Source of the DNA: an archaeon
GTDB taxonomy: Archaea > Nanobdellota > Nanobdellia > SCGC-AAA011-G17 > GW2011-AR18
DNA length: 31,382 nt
Direction: 5' to 3'
Assembly: GCA_023245565.1 (NCBI GenBank)
Contig: JAHFKB010000010.1
Location: forward strand, 1 to 31,382
Positions 24,909 to 31,382 of this stretch are shown in pieces. Positions within the stretch are counted from its first letter, which is position 1; the number at the start of each line of letters is the position of its first letter. The translations under genes were made by a program, and so were the position numbers. The notes under the pieces are model-generated. The model did not search any database, was not told the origin of the DNA, and worked only from the letters and a program-made list of their open reading frames with translations.

Positions 24909-26564
24909 TTAAAATTTCTTAAACCATTTTTTATTAATACCACTTACTCCAAAATATCCAGCTAATCCAAGAATTCCTAAACCAGCAATAATTACTACTT
25001 TACCACCTGAAGTTTTTGTAAAATTTCCTAAAACAGCAAAACCTGTTATTGGAGGTAATTCTTCTGGAATAACTTCTTGTGGAACTACACTTGGTTCTTT
25101 ACTTGGTTGAGTTGAAGGAGATAAACTAGGATTTATACTAGGTTGAACTTCTGGAACAGTTTGAGATTTTTCAGGTGTTAATGATCTTAGACCTCCACCC
25201 CCACCGCCTCCTCCTCCACTTCTAGTTTTACCAGAGTTAGTAGATTGTATAGGGCCAAATAATGAAAATATAGTAAAATGATTTACACTAACTTCTATAA
25301 TATTTGTTTCTGTATTTATAATTGGATTCTCAACTAAAATCCATGATGAACCATCCCAATAATAAACTTTCAGATTATTTTCACTTACTGAAGTACCATC
25401 AACAATACCATCATTATTTTCATCATTATAATGTAAAAATAAAGTTACATTAAATTCTCCATTTGTTAAAGTAGAATTTATTTCATAATAATTTCCTGTT
25501 AAAGTAAAACTACCAGTATTTAAATTTGTAGAATTTGTTTTATTTACTGTTAATGTATAAACACCTTCAGGCAAATTAGTAAAATTCATCTCAAGATTAG
25601 AATAAGGTTCTGGAGAAAATTTATTATAACCAATTGTAGCTGTTGCTCTTTTTGTAATTGTATATTCTTCATCTGAAACTGAAGCAGTTATACTATAAGC
25701 TCCTTCAGATTCAAAGAAATGACTAACTTCTAATCCTTCATCTGAAGAATCATCTCCAAAATCCCAATATACATTATATTCTGATAATAAATCAATTAAT
25801 GAAGCACTAAATGAAACTTCAGCTGGATCTTTAGATACATAATTTAATGCAGTAATATTAAAAATAGAATCAAGATTACCTATGTAAAATGTTAATGTTT
25901 GTTCTTCTTCTTGATTTCCTGCAACATCTTGTGAATAATAATATAATGTATGCCAACCTTCGCCTGTGATTAAAACTGGATCAGTATTTTCTGTATAATC
26001 TGAACCATCTAAAGAAGCAAAAACAGTTTCAAATCTTTGATTTAATTCACAACCAGAAGTTAAATCAGTACAAGTTAATGTTACATTTATATCTGAAGTA
26101 TAAATTACACCTACTGTTAAATCTCCTAAGACTTCAGTAAGAGTTATCGGAAGATCATCATCATATTCTAAATAATTACTAACTTGTTCTTCTTCTTGAT
26201 TATTTGAATTATCAACACAATAATAATAAAGATAATGAGTTCCTGTAACTGTTATTGGAACATCAACTGATGATAAATCACTAGAGAAAAAACTCTCATC
26301 ATTATCCCATTTATAATAAATACTTGCAACGCCAGAACCACCTTCTTCATCTGTACAACTTAAATGAACTGAAGGTGTAGTTTCGTCTCCTCCTACAGGT
26401 ACATACCAACCATTATTACCATTAGCTTGATCTATTGTTATAGAAGTTACTGGAGCCGTAGTGTCCACCTGATTAAAAACAATACCCATAACAGAATAAG
26501 AATTAAAAATTAATAATGAAAAAATTACTGATAAAATAATAAAAACTTTTTTCATAATAACCAA
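24909..26564 (-). CDS. Surface-anchored PKD-domain protein
   Basis: A 551-aa cell-surface protein. Residues 1-27 are a signal peptide. Two Ig-like repeats follow (about 34-130 and 134-230), both ending in LYYY...D...NQEEEQ, with cysteines that could pair. A PKD domain with WDFGDDSS and VSHFF lies at about 235-310, and then a domain with VYYWDGSSWILV found near the C-terminus of archaeal surface proteins. A run of nine Gly and a Pro/Ser-rich stalk (about 450-510) lead to ITGFAVLG and a final membrane helix (about 523-543) with a basic tail. It is probably an adhesin or S-layer-associated protein. A TATA box at 26584-26592 (minus strand) fits a leaderless start here. Confidence 0.86.
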   Translation of the reverse strand: MVIMKKVFIILSVIFSLLIFNSYSVMGIVFNQVDTTAPVTSITIDQANGNNGWYVPVGGDETTPSVHLSCTDEEGGSGVASIYYKWDNDESFFSSDLSSVDVPITVTGTHYLYYYCVDNSNNQEEEQVSNYLEYDDDLPITLTEVLGDLTVGVIYTSDINVTLTCTDLTSGCELNQRFETVFASLDGSDYTENTDPVLITGEGWHTLYYYSQDVAGNQEEEQTLTFYIGNLDSIFNITALNYVSKDPAEVSFSASLIDLLSEYNVYWDFGDDSSDEGLEVSHFFESEGAYSITASVSDEEYTITKRATATIGYNKFSPEPYSNLEMNFTNLPEGVYTLTVNKTNSTNLNTGSFTLTGNYYEINSTLTNGEFNVTLFLHYNDENNDGIVDGTSVSENNLKVYYWDGSSWILVENPIINTETNIIEVSVNHFTIFSLFGPIQSTNSGKTRSGGGGGGGGGLRSLTPEKSQTVPEVQPSINPSLSPSTQPSKEPSVVPQEVIPEELPPITGFAVLGNFTKTSGGKVVIIAGLGILGLAGYFGVSGINKKWFKKF

Positions 26565-26678
26565 ACTAAATATCTATTGGCTCATTTATATATTTATCTA
26601 AAAAATTTAAAATTAGAAAAAATTTATCTAATCAGAAAAATTAGATAAGAATATAAATTAATTATAAATTGAATAACC
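26565..26678. promoter_or_regulatory. Divergent promoter region with inverted and repeated ATTTATCTA sites
   Basis: A perfect 9-bp inverted repeat TTATCTAAT...ATTAGATAA with a 7-nt spacer covers 26624-26648. The same half-site (ATTTATCTA) also occurs at 26592-26600 next to the surface-protein TATA box. For the plus strand, ATATAAATT (about 26651-26659) lies 20-28 nt before ATG 26679. The layout suggests one regulator acting on both genes. Confidence 0.45.
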
Positions 26679-26999
26679 ATGTCAAAATACCTTGATAGGG
26701 GTGGTTGGACAGAGAAACTTTATAGGCATGGTAATCTTTCTACATTAATTTGTCAAGGACCAATTAATGGTCATGGTTTAAGTGCAAAATTAGTTTGTAT
26801 TGAACAAGAACATAGAACTCTTGCAGATCTAAGTTTAGAATTTATTTTTCCAAATAGTATTAGAATTAAACCTACCCATATAGAGTTAAGAAATTATGAC
26901 CCACATTTAAAATCAATAATGATGGATGCGCCAAGATATTTTTTAGAATTTAAAAAAATGACAAAAGTAAATTTAATAGATTTCTTTTTATATAAATAA
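26679..26999 (+). CDS. Unknown 106-aa protein
   Basis: No family was recognised. It is a soluble basic protein with several His and Cys residues (C25, C40) and a central LVCIEQEHRTLADLSLEFIF segment of likely beta strands. It is leaderless, has its own promoter in the divergent region, and stands alone between the surface-protein gene and the tRNA. The codon use is ordinary for the window. Confidence 0.65.
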   Translation: MSKYLDRGGWTEKLYRHGNLSTLICQGPINGHGLSAKLVCIEQEHRTLADLSLEFIFPNSIRIKPTHIELRNYDPHLKSIMMDAPRYFLEFKKMTKVNLIDFFLYK

Positions 27000-27017
27000 A
27001 TATTATAATTGTTAAGT

Positions 27018-27100
27018 GCCGATGTCGCCTAATTTGGTTGGGCAATAGTCTCGAAAACTATATCTGAAAAGATCTACAGGTTCAAATCCTGTCATCGGCG
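27018..27100 (+). tRNA. tRNA-Ser (anticodon CGA)
   Basis: A full cloverleaf is visible: acceptor GCCGATG/CATCGGC with discriminator G, a D arm containing TTTGGTTGGGC, an anticodon stem ATAGT/ACTAT around loop CTCGAAA (anticodon CGA, reading UCG), a long variable arm typical of serine tRNAs (ATCTGAAAAGATCT), and a T arm ACAGG-TTCAAAT-CCTGT. The 3' CCA is not encoded (CCT follows). No intron is visible. Confidence 0.93.
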
Positions 27101-27129
27101 CCTATTATTAAATTTAAGATTTATCTATA

Positions 27130-27168
27130 ATAAAGTTTATAACTGTAAATTGAGATGTAATTTTAGTA
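27130..27168 (+). promoter_or_regulatory. Promoter of copper operon
   Basis: AAGTTTATAAC (27133-27143) lies about 26-36 nt before ATG 27169. Two similar octamers, TGTAAATT (27144-27151) and TGTAATTT (27156-27163), sit 12 bp apart between TATA and start and could bind a copper regulator. This is weak evidence. Confidence 0.4.
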
Positions 27169-27366
27169 ATGAAAATAAATTTAACTGTAAAAGAAATGCA
27201 TTGTAACAGTTGTAATATTTTAGTAAGGGAAGCTTTAGAAGAAATAGGTGCTTCTAATATAATTATAAAGTTAGATGAAAAAAAACAAATTGGTGAAGTT
27301 TCTTTTGAATTCAAAGATAAGAAAAAAGCAATTGAAGTTATAAAAAAAGAAGGTTATACTATATGA
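27169..27366 (+). CDS. Heavy-metal-associated (HMA) copper chaperone
   Basis: A 65-aa protein that is one complete ferredoxin-like HMA domain, with the metal site M-H-C12-N-S-C15 and the GYTI end. Such CopZ-like proteins bind Cu(I) in the cytoplasm and hand it to a P-type ATPase. It is the first gene of the operon and its stop overlaps the next start (ATGA, 27363-27366). Copper rather than another metal is inferred from the cupredoxin and CopA further down. Confidence 0.85.
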   Translation: MKINLTVKEMHCNSCNILVREALEEIGASNIIIKLDEKKQIGEVSFEFKDKKKAIEVIKKEGYTI

Positions 27367-28274
27367 ATAATAAATTTTATTGCCCAGACATAGAATGTGA
27401 TAGTTGTGTAAAATTAATAAAAAAAACACTTGAGAAAAATAATGGCATAAATTCTATTAAATTTAATAAAGATTCTTTTGAAGTTAACTATAATGAAAAA
27501 ACTATAAATGATGAGAAAATTATAAATTTAATTAAAGATAAAGGTTTTAGAGTTTCTTTAGAAGAATTTGAAAGAAAAACATTCAAAGAAAGATTTAGAG
27601 ATTTTAGAGAAAATAAAAATAAATATGAAATAGAATATAAAATGCTAAGGTATAGTTTATACTCATTATTAATTATTATTGTTCTAGAATTATTGTTTTT
27701 CTTTTTCTTTAAAAATCATTTAAAATACGCTTGGTGGATATTTTACCTAGACCTAGCAATTATTAGCATTGGTGCAAGTATGTGGCACATTAAATCTTAC
27801 CAGACTAGAATAACAAGTATGGTTGGTATGATGATTGGAATGACTTTTGGTATGCAAACAGGAATGATGCTTGGAACTATTTTAAGTATAACAAATGGTT
27901 TATTTTTAGGTGGTTTATTAGGCATGACATCAGCAGTTATAGTTGGAATTTATAATGGTAGATATTCTGGTATAATGGGAATTATGGAAGGAATGATGGC
28001 AGGTCTAATGGGTGGATTAATGGGAAGTATGATAGGAACTATGTTTAGAATTGAAAACATTTTATTTTTCATGCCTTTCTTTATGATAATTAATTTATTT
28101 ATAATGTGGGGATTATCTTATATGTTATTTGAAGAAGTAATAGAAGAAAATCCAAATATAAAAAATAATAAAATAAGTTTTTTAAAATTCTTTTTATATT
28201 GTTTTATTTTTATTTTATTATTTATATTAATAATTATATATGGTCCAAAAACAGGACTTGCAGGAGCTTTGTAA
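27363..28274 (+). CDS. HMA-domain membrane protein with Met/Gly-rich helices, putative copper handling
   Basis: A 303-aa fusion. Residues 1-65 are an HMA-like domain with C12-D-S-C15 and an extra C7. A charged linker (66-92) follows, then about seven membrane helices. Two helical blocks (about 151-173 and 203-228) are packed with Met and Gly at three- to four-residue spacing: seven Met in the first and eight in the second, with one more between, the pattern expected for thioether Cu(I) ligands lining a membrane path. Tight coupling to the chaperone upstream and the cupredoxin downstream supports copper transfer. Direction of transport is unknown, and I did not recognise a characterised family for the membrane part. 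Confidence 0.78.
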   Translation: MNNKFYCPDIECDSCVKLIKKTLEKNNGINSIKFNKDSFEVNYNEKTINDEKIINLIKDKGFRVSLEEFERKTFKERFRDFRENKNKYEIEYKMLRYSLYSLLIIIVLELLFFFFFKNHLKYAWWIFYLDLAIISIGASMWHIKSYQTRITSMVGMMIGMTFGMQTGMMLGTILSITNGLFLGGLLGMTSAVIVGIYNGRYSGIMGIMEGMMAGLMGGLMGSMIGTMFRIENILFFMPFFMIINLFIMWGLSYMLFEEVIEENPNIKNNKISFLKFFLYCFIFILLFILIIIYGPKTGLAGAL

Positions 28275-28658
28275 ATGAAAAAAATCATATTAGTAATTAT
28301 GGTACTTATAATTATTTTAGTTACAGGCTGTACATCAAATAAAAAAAATACATTTGTTGATAAAAATGTTCCTTATGAAGCAAAAGTTGTAAATGGTGTT
28401 CAGGAAGTTAAATTAAGTTGGGGAAAATTTAATTATAATCCGCAGGAAATTATTGTTAAAGAAGGAATTCCTGTAAATTTAAATGCAGATTTAGACAGGC
28501 TGCGAGGTTGTTTTAATTCAATTCGTATACCAGATTTAGGAGTTTCTGAAAGTTTCTCAGAGACAAATCCAACAATAACTTTCACACCAAAAAATAAAGG
28601 TACATTTTCATTTTCATGCTCTATGGGTATGGGAAAAGGAATAATAAAAGTAATATGA
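28275..28658 (+). CDS. Cupredoxin-like lipoprotein
   Basis: A 127-aa exported protein. The signal sequence MKKIILVIMVLIIILVTGC ends in a lipobox (VTGC19), so it is probably lipid-anchored outside the membrane. Residues 45-127 form a cupredoxin-type beta sandwich ending FSCSMGMGKGIIKVI. The likely copper ligands are Cys (GCFNSI), Cys (SCSMGM) and nearby Met. The protein contains no histidine at all, so the usual blue-copper His ligands are absent. This histidine-free CSMGM type occurs near copper ATPases elsewhere. It begins on the base after the preceding stop. Confidence 0.82.
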   Translation: MKKIILVIMVLIIILVTGCTSNKKNTFVDKNVPYEAKVVNGVQEVKLSWGKFNYNPQEIIVKEGIPVNLNADLDRLRGCFNSIRIPDLGVSESFSETNPTITFTPKNKGTFSFSCSMGMGKGIIKVI

Positions 28659-29104
28659 AAAAAATATTTCAAAAACAATATATCTATTTTTTAATAATTA
28701 TTTCTTCAATTTATTTAGTTCTAAATATTTTATTAAGCAAGTTCTACTTAACAATAAAATACATTCCTTATTATCTAGAAAAAATAAATTGGTTAGAATT
28801 ATCTTTTTCAATTATATTTGCAATAACAATAGCAATTTTATTATCTATGAATATTATCTATATTTATATAAGATATAGAGAAAGAAATAACATAAAAAAA
28901 CAAGCAGGACTTTCTTGTGGATTAACAGTTGCTAGTTTATCTACAGGTATTTGCCCTAGTTGTATTTCAGGTTTATTTCCTTTTATATTAAGTACTTTTG
29001 GAATAACTTTTACATGGGCATTTTTACCATTTAAAGGTTTAGAAATACAATTATTAATAATCATCTTATTATCATTAAACTTATATTTTTTAAATAAAAA
29101 ATGA
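28655..29104 (+). CDS. Four-helix membrane protein with CPSC motif, copper operon
   Basis: A 149-aa membrane protein with about four helices. The third contains SCGLTVASLSTGICPSCISG, with a C-P-S-C motif plus another Cys placed at or in the membrane, a likely metal or thiol site reminiscent of mercury-transport-type membrane proteins. I chose ATG 28655, which overlaps the cupredoxin stop (ATGA) like other junctions in this operon, over the ATG at 28616 inside the cupredoxin gene. Its own stop overlaps the copA start (ATGA). No characterised family was recognised; partner of the copper ATPase or cupredoxin is inference. Confidence 0.75.
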   Translation: MKKIFQKQYIYFLIIISSIYLVLNILLSKFYLTIKYIPYYLEKINWLELSFSIIFAITIAILLSMNIIYIYIRYRERNNIKKQAGLSCGLTVASLSTGICPSCISGLFPFILSTFGITFTWAFLPFKGLEIQLLIIILLSLNLYFLNKK

Positions 29105-31293
29105 AAAAATTAACAATTAATGTAGATGGAATGCATTGTGCTAGTTGCTCAACTTTAATTACAAAAGCTTTACTAAAGACACAAGGTGTAAAAACTGCAA
29201 ACGTTAATTATTCAACAGGAAAAGCAACAATAGATTTTGATAATAATTTATTAAATGAACAGAAATTAATTGAAGTAATAAAATCCAAAGGTTACAATGC
29301 TTATATTTCAAAAGGTTTTGATCCAAATGAAGATAAAAAAAGAAGAGAATTAGAAATTAATAAATTAAAAAAATTATTTACTATAAGTTTAATTTTTTCT
29401 ATACCAGCATTATTAATTGGTATGTTTTTAATGAAAGATGGACTTTTGTTTATTGGTTCTGAGCTCCCTCTCTCAGAATACATATTATGGTTATTAGCAA
29501 CACCAGTGCAATTTTATGTAGGTTCAATTTTTTATAAAGGTACATGGGCTGCATTAAAAAATAAAAGTGCTAGCATGGATTCATTAATTGCTATTGGAAC
29601 AAGTTCAGCATATTTTTATAGTATTTACATGATTTTTTTTAATAATGGAGGACAATATTTTGAAGTCTCTGCAGTTTTAATTACTTTAGTAATTCTAGGA
29701 AAATTATTAGAAGCTATAGCAAAAGGTAAAACAAGTGAAGCAATTCAAAAATTAATGAATATTTCTCCAAAAACTGCAAATGTTATAAGAAACAACAAAG
29801 AAATTAAAATTCCAATAGATCAAGTTTTACTAAATGATATTATATTAGTTAAACCTGGTGAAAGAATTCCAGTTGATGGAATTGTCATCTCAGGAGATTC
29901 TTCTGTTGATGAAAGTATGATAACAGGAGAAAGTATTCCTATAGAAAAAACAAAAAATTCTTTAGTTATAGGTGGAACAATAAACAAACACGGCAGTTTA
30001 AGAATTAAAGCAACTAAAATTGGAAAAGATACAGTTCTATCTCACATAATAAAATTAATTGAAGATGCACAAGGAAGAAAAGCCTCAATTCAAAGATTTG
30101 CTGATATAGTTTCAGCTTATTTTGTTCCTATAGTTATATTATTATCAATAATTACTTTTTTAACTTGGTATTTTATAGGAAATAAAAATATAGAATTCTC
30201 TTTACTAACTGCTGTTGCTGTTTTAGTAATAGCTTGTCCTTGTGCTTTAGGTTTAGCTACACCAACTGCAATTATGGTTGGCACAGGTAAAGGAGCAAGA
30301 AATGGAATTTTAATAAAAGGTGGAGATATTTTAGAAACCACACATCAAGCAAAGTATATTATATTTGATAAAACTGGAACTTTAACAAATGGAAAACCAG
30401 AAGTTACTAATATTATTCCATTAGAAATATCAGAAAAAGAATTAATAAATATTGCAGCAAGCATAGAAAAAGAATCAGAACACCCTTTAGCAGAAGCAAT
30501 TATTAACCACGCAAAAAAATTAAATATAAGATTACAAAAAATTTCAAAATTTAAAGCAATTCCTGGCCATGGAATAACTGCAAATATAAAATCTATAAAT
30601 TATTTAATTGGTAATGAAAAATTAATGAAAGATTTTAATATAAAAACAAATCTAAATAAAATTAATGAATTACAAGAACAAGGTAAAACTGTAATTATAA
30701 TTTCAAATAGTAAAAAAGTTTTAGGATTAATAGCAATAGCAGACACATTAAAAACAACTTCTTTACAAGCAGTAAAAAAACTTCAGAATCTAAACTTAGA
30801 AGTTTATATGATTACAGGAGATAATAAAAAAACAGCTGAAGCAATAGGAAAACAAGTTGGAATAAAAAATATCTTCTCTGAAGTTTTACCAGAAGATAAA
30901 GCAAACTATGTAAAGCAGCTTCAAAATAAAGGAAAAGTAATAATGGTTGGTGATGGAATTAATGATGCTCCTGCATTAGCTCAAGCAGATATTGGAATAG
31001 CAATGGGCTCTGGAACTGATGTAGCAATGGAAACAGGAAACATTGTTTTAATGCGTAATGATCTTTTAGATGTTCCAAAAGCAATTAAATTAAGTAAAAT
31101 AACTATTAATAAAATTAAACAAAATATGTTTTGGGCATTATTTTATAATATTATTGGAATTCCAATTGCAGCAGGAATTTTATATCCATTTACTGGCTGG
31201 TTATTATCTCCAATGATTGCTGGCGGAGCAATGGCTCTAAGTTCTGTAAGTGTTGTAACAAATTCTATTTTATTAAAATATAAAAGAATTTAA
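29101..31293 (+). CDS. copA: Copper-translocating P1B-type ATPase
   Basis: A 730-aa Cu(I) export pump. One N-terminal HMA domain with C13-A-S-C16 is followed by eight membrane helices. The actuator has ITGES, the metal-path helix has C379-P-C381, the phosphorylation site is D423-KTGT, the nucleotide domain has SEHPLAEA, and the hinge GDGIND begins at 617. All catalytic residues are intact, and length is normal for the one-HMA form. It is the last of five tightly overlapping genes and is expected to receive copper from the chaperone and export it to the cupredoxin side. Confidence 0.96.
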   Translation: MKKLTINVDGMHCASCSTLITKALLKTQGVKTANVNYSTGKATIDFDNNLLNEQKLIEVIKSKGYNAYISKGFDPNEDKKRRELEINKLKKLFTISLIFSIPALLIGMFLMKDGLLFIGSELPLSEYILWLLATPVQFYVGSIFYKGTWAALKNKSASMDSLIAIGTSSAYFYSIYMIFFNNGGQYFEVSAVLITLVILGKLLEAIAKGKTSEAIQKLMNISPKTANVIRNNKEIKIPIDQVLLNDIILVKPGERIPVDGIVISGDSSVDESMITGESIPIEKTKNSLVIGGTINKHGSLRIKATKIGKDTVLSHIIKLIEDAQGRKASIQRFADIVSAYFVPIVILLSIITFLTWYFIGNKNIEFSLLTAVAVLVIACPCALGLATPTAIMVGTGKGARNGILIKGGDILETTHQAKYIIFDKTGTLTNGKPEVTNIIPLEISEKELINIAASIEKESEHPLAEAIINHAKKLNIRLQKISKFKAIPGHGITANIKSINYLIGNEKLMKDFNIKTNLNKINELQEQGKTVIIISNSKKVLGLIAIADTLKTTSLQAVKKLQNLNLEVYMITGDNKKTAEAIGKQVGIKNIFSEVLPEDKANYVKQLQNKGKVIMVGDGINDAPALAQADIGIAMGSGTDVAMETGNIVLMRNDLLDVPKAIKLSKITINKIKQNMFWALFYNIIGIPIAAGILYPFTGWLLSPMIAGGAMALSSVSVVTNSILLKYKRI

Positions 31294-31296
31294 TAA

Positions 31297-31382
31297 TTAA
31301 AGCTCTAGTTTTTTCTTCTCAAAACCAAAATATTTTTCATTAATTAATTCAATTTTCTTAGGTTTTAATACATACCAAGAAT
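31297..31382 (-). CDS. C-terminal fragment of unknown minus-strand gene
   Basis: Reading leftward from the window edge, an open frame of 27 codons (SWYVLKPKKIELINEKYFGF and a Lys/Glu end) stops at TAA 31299-31297, three bases past the copA stop. The two genes converge. Too short to identify. Confidence 0.5.
   Translation of the reverse strand, partial: SWYVLKPKKIELINEKYFGFEKKKLEL
31309..31314 (+). terminator. T-run after copA, possible terminator
   Basis: Six T followed by a further T-rich stretch 15 nt after the copA stop is the simple signal used by archaeal RNA polymerase to terminate. No hairpin is needed or seen. Confidence 0.35.

Noticed and set aside
28616..28654. Upstream ATG for the CPSC membrane protein
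   Set aside because: It lies inside the cupredoxin coding region, and the ATGA overlap at 28655 matches the other junctions of the operon.
1..31382. DGR reverse transcriptase, template repeat, or CRISPR array in the window
   Set aside because: No protein with reverse-transcriptase motifs, no A-rich near-copy of the putative variable regions, and no regularly spaced repeats were found by eye.

Overview
The window comes from a very AT-rich archaeon, most likely a DPANN lineage of the Pacearchaeota/Woesearchaeota type. The main evidence is: pilins with class III (KKG|ISP) signal peptides, archaeal PheS and PheT, TATA boxes 20-30 nt upstream of start codons (leaderless transcripts) beside occasional GGAGG ribosome sites, a TrmB-type regulator, and surface proteins with an ITGFAV-type C-terminus. 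Assignment below DPANN is inference.

Layout. (1) 1-102 is the 3' end of an unknown zinc-ribbon-like gene. (2) 141-12678 is a type IV pilus locus: three classical pilins, a fourth pilin-like protein, one huge secretion ATPase interrupted by three LAGLIDADG inteins (about 579 residues of host protein plus 1460 of intein), a small coiled-coil protein, two GspF/TadC-type membrane proteins and two more pilin-like proteins. A presenilin-type intramembrane aspartyl protease converges on its 3' end. (3) 13633-16145 is an ABC-2 exporter. (4) 16221-18380 is a TrmB-type regulator followed by two unknown proteins. Both end in short adenine-poor segments of about 56-58% G+C that look like variable regions of diversity-generating retroelement (DGR) targets. 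(5) 18443-22015 is a frameshifted winged-helix gene and then pheS-pheT. (6) 22016-22773 is a VapBC-like toxin-antitoxin pair flanked by a 75-bp direct repeat of the pheT 3' end, a footprint of insertion into that gene end. (7) 22752-26564, minus strand, holds an unknown protein, two small membrane proteins, the kleisin ScpA and a PKD-containing surface protein. (8) 26679-27100 is a small unknown gene and a tRNA-Ser(CGA). (9) 27169-31293 is a five-gene copper operon: HMA chaperone, HMA plus Met/Gly-rich membrane protein, cupredoxin lipoprotein, CxxC membrane protein and CopA ATPase. The 3' end of a minus-strand gene closes the window.

How the parts connect. The pilus genes would form one assembly machine whose ATPase can work only after three protein-splicing events. 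The copper genes overlap or abut and would bind, pass on and export copper at the membrane. The most unusual signals are the pair of putative DGR variable regions (no reverse transcriptase or template repeat is in the window, so they would be served in trans), the triple intein, and the toxin-antitoxin module sitting between two copies of the pheT end.
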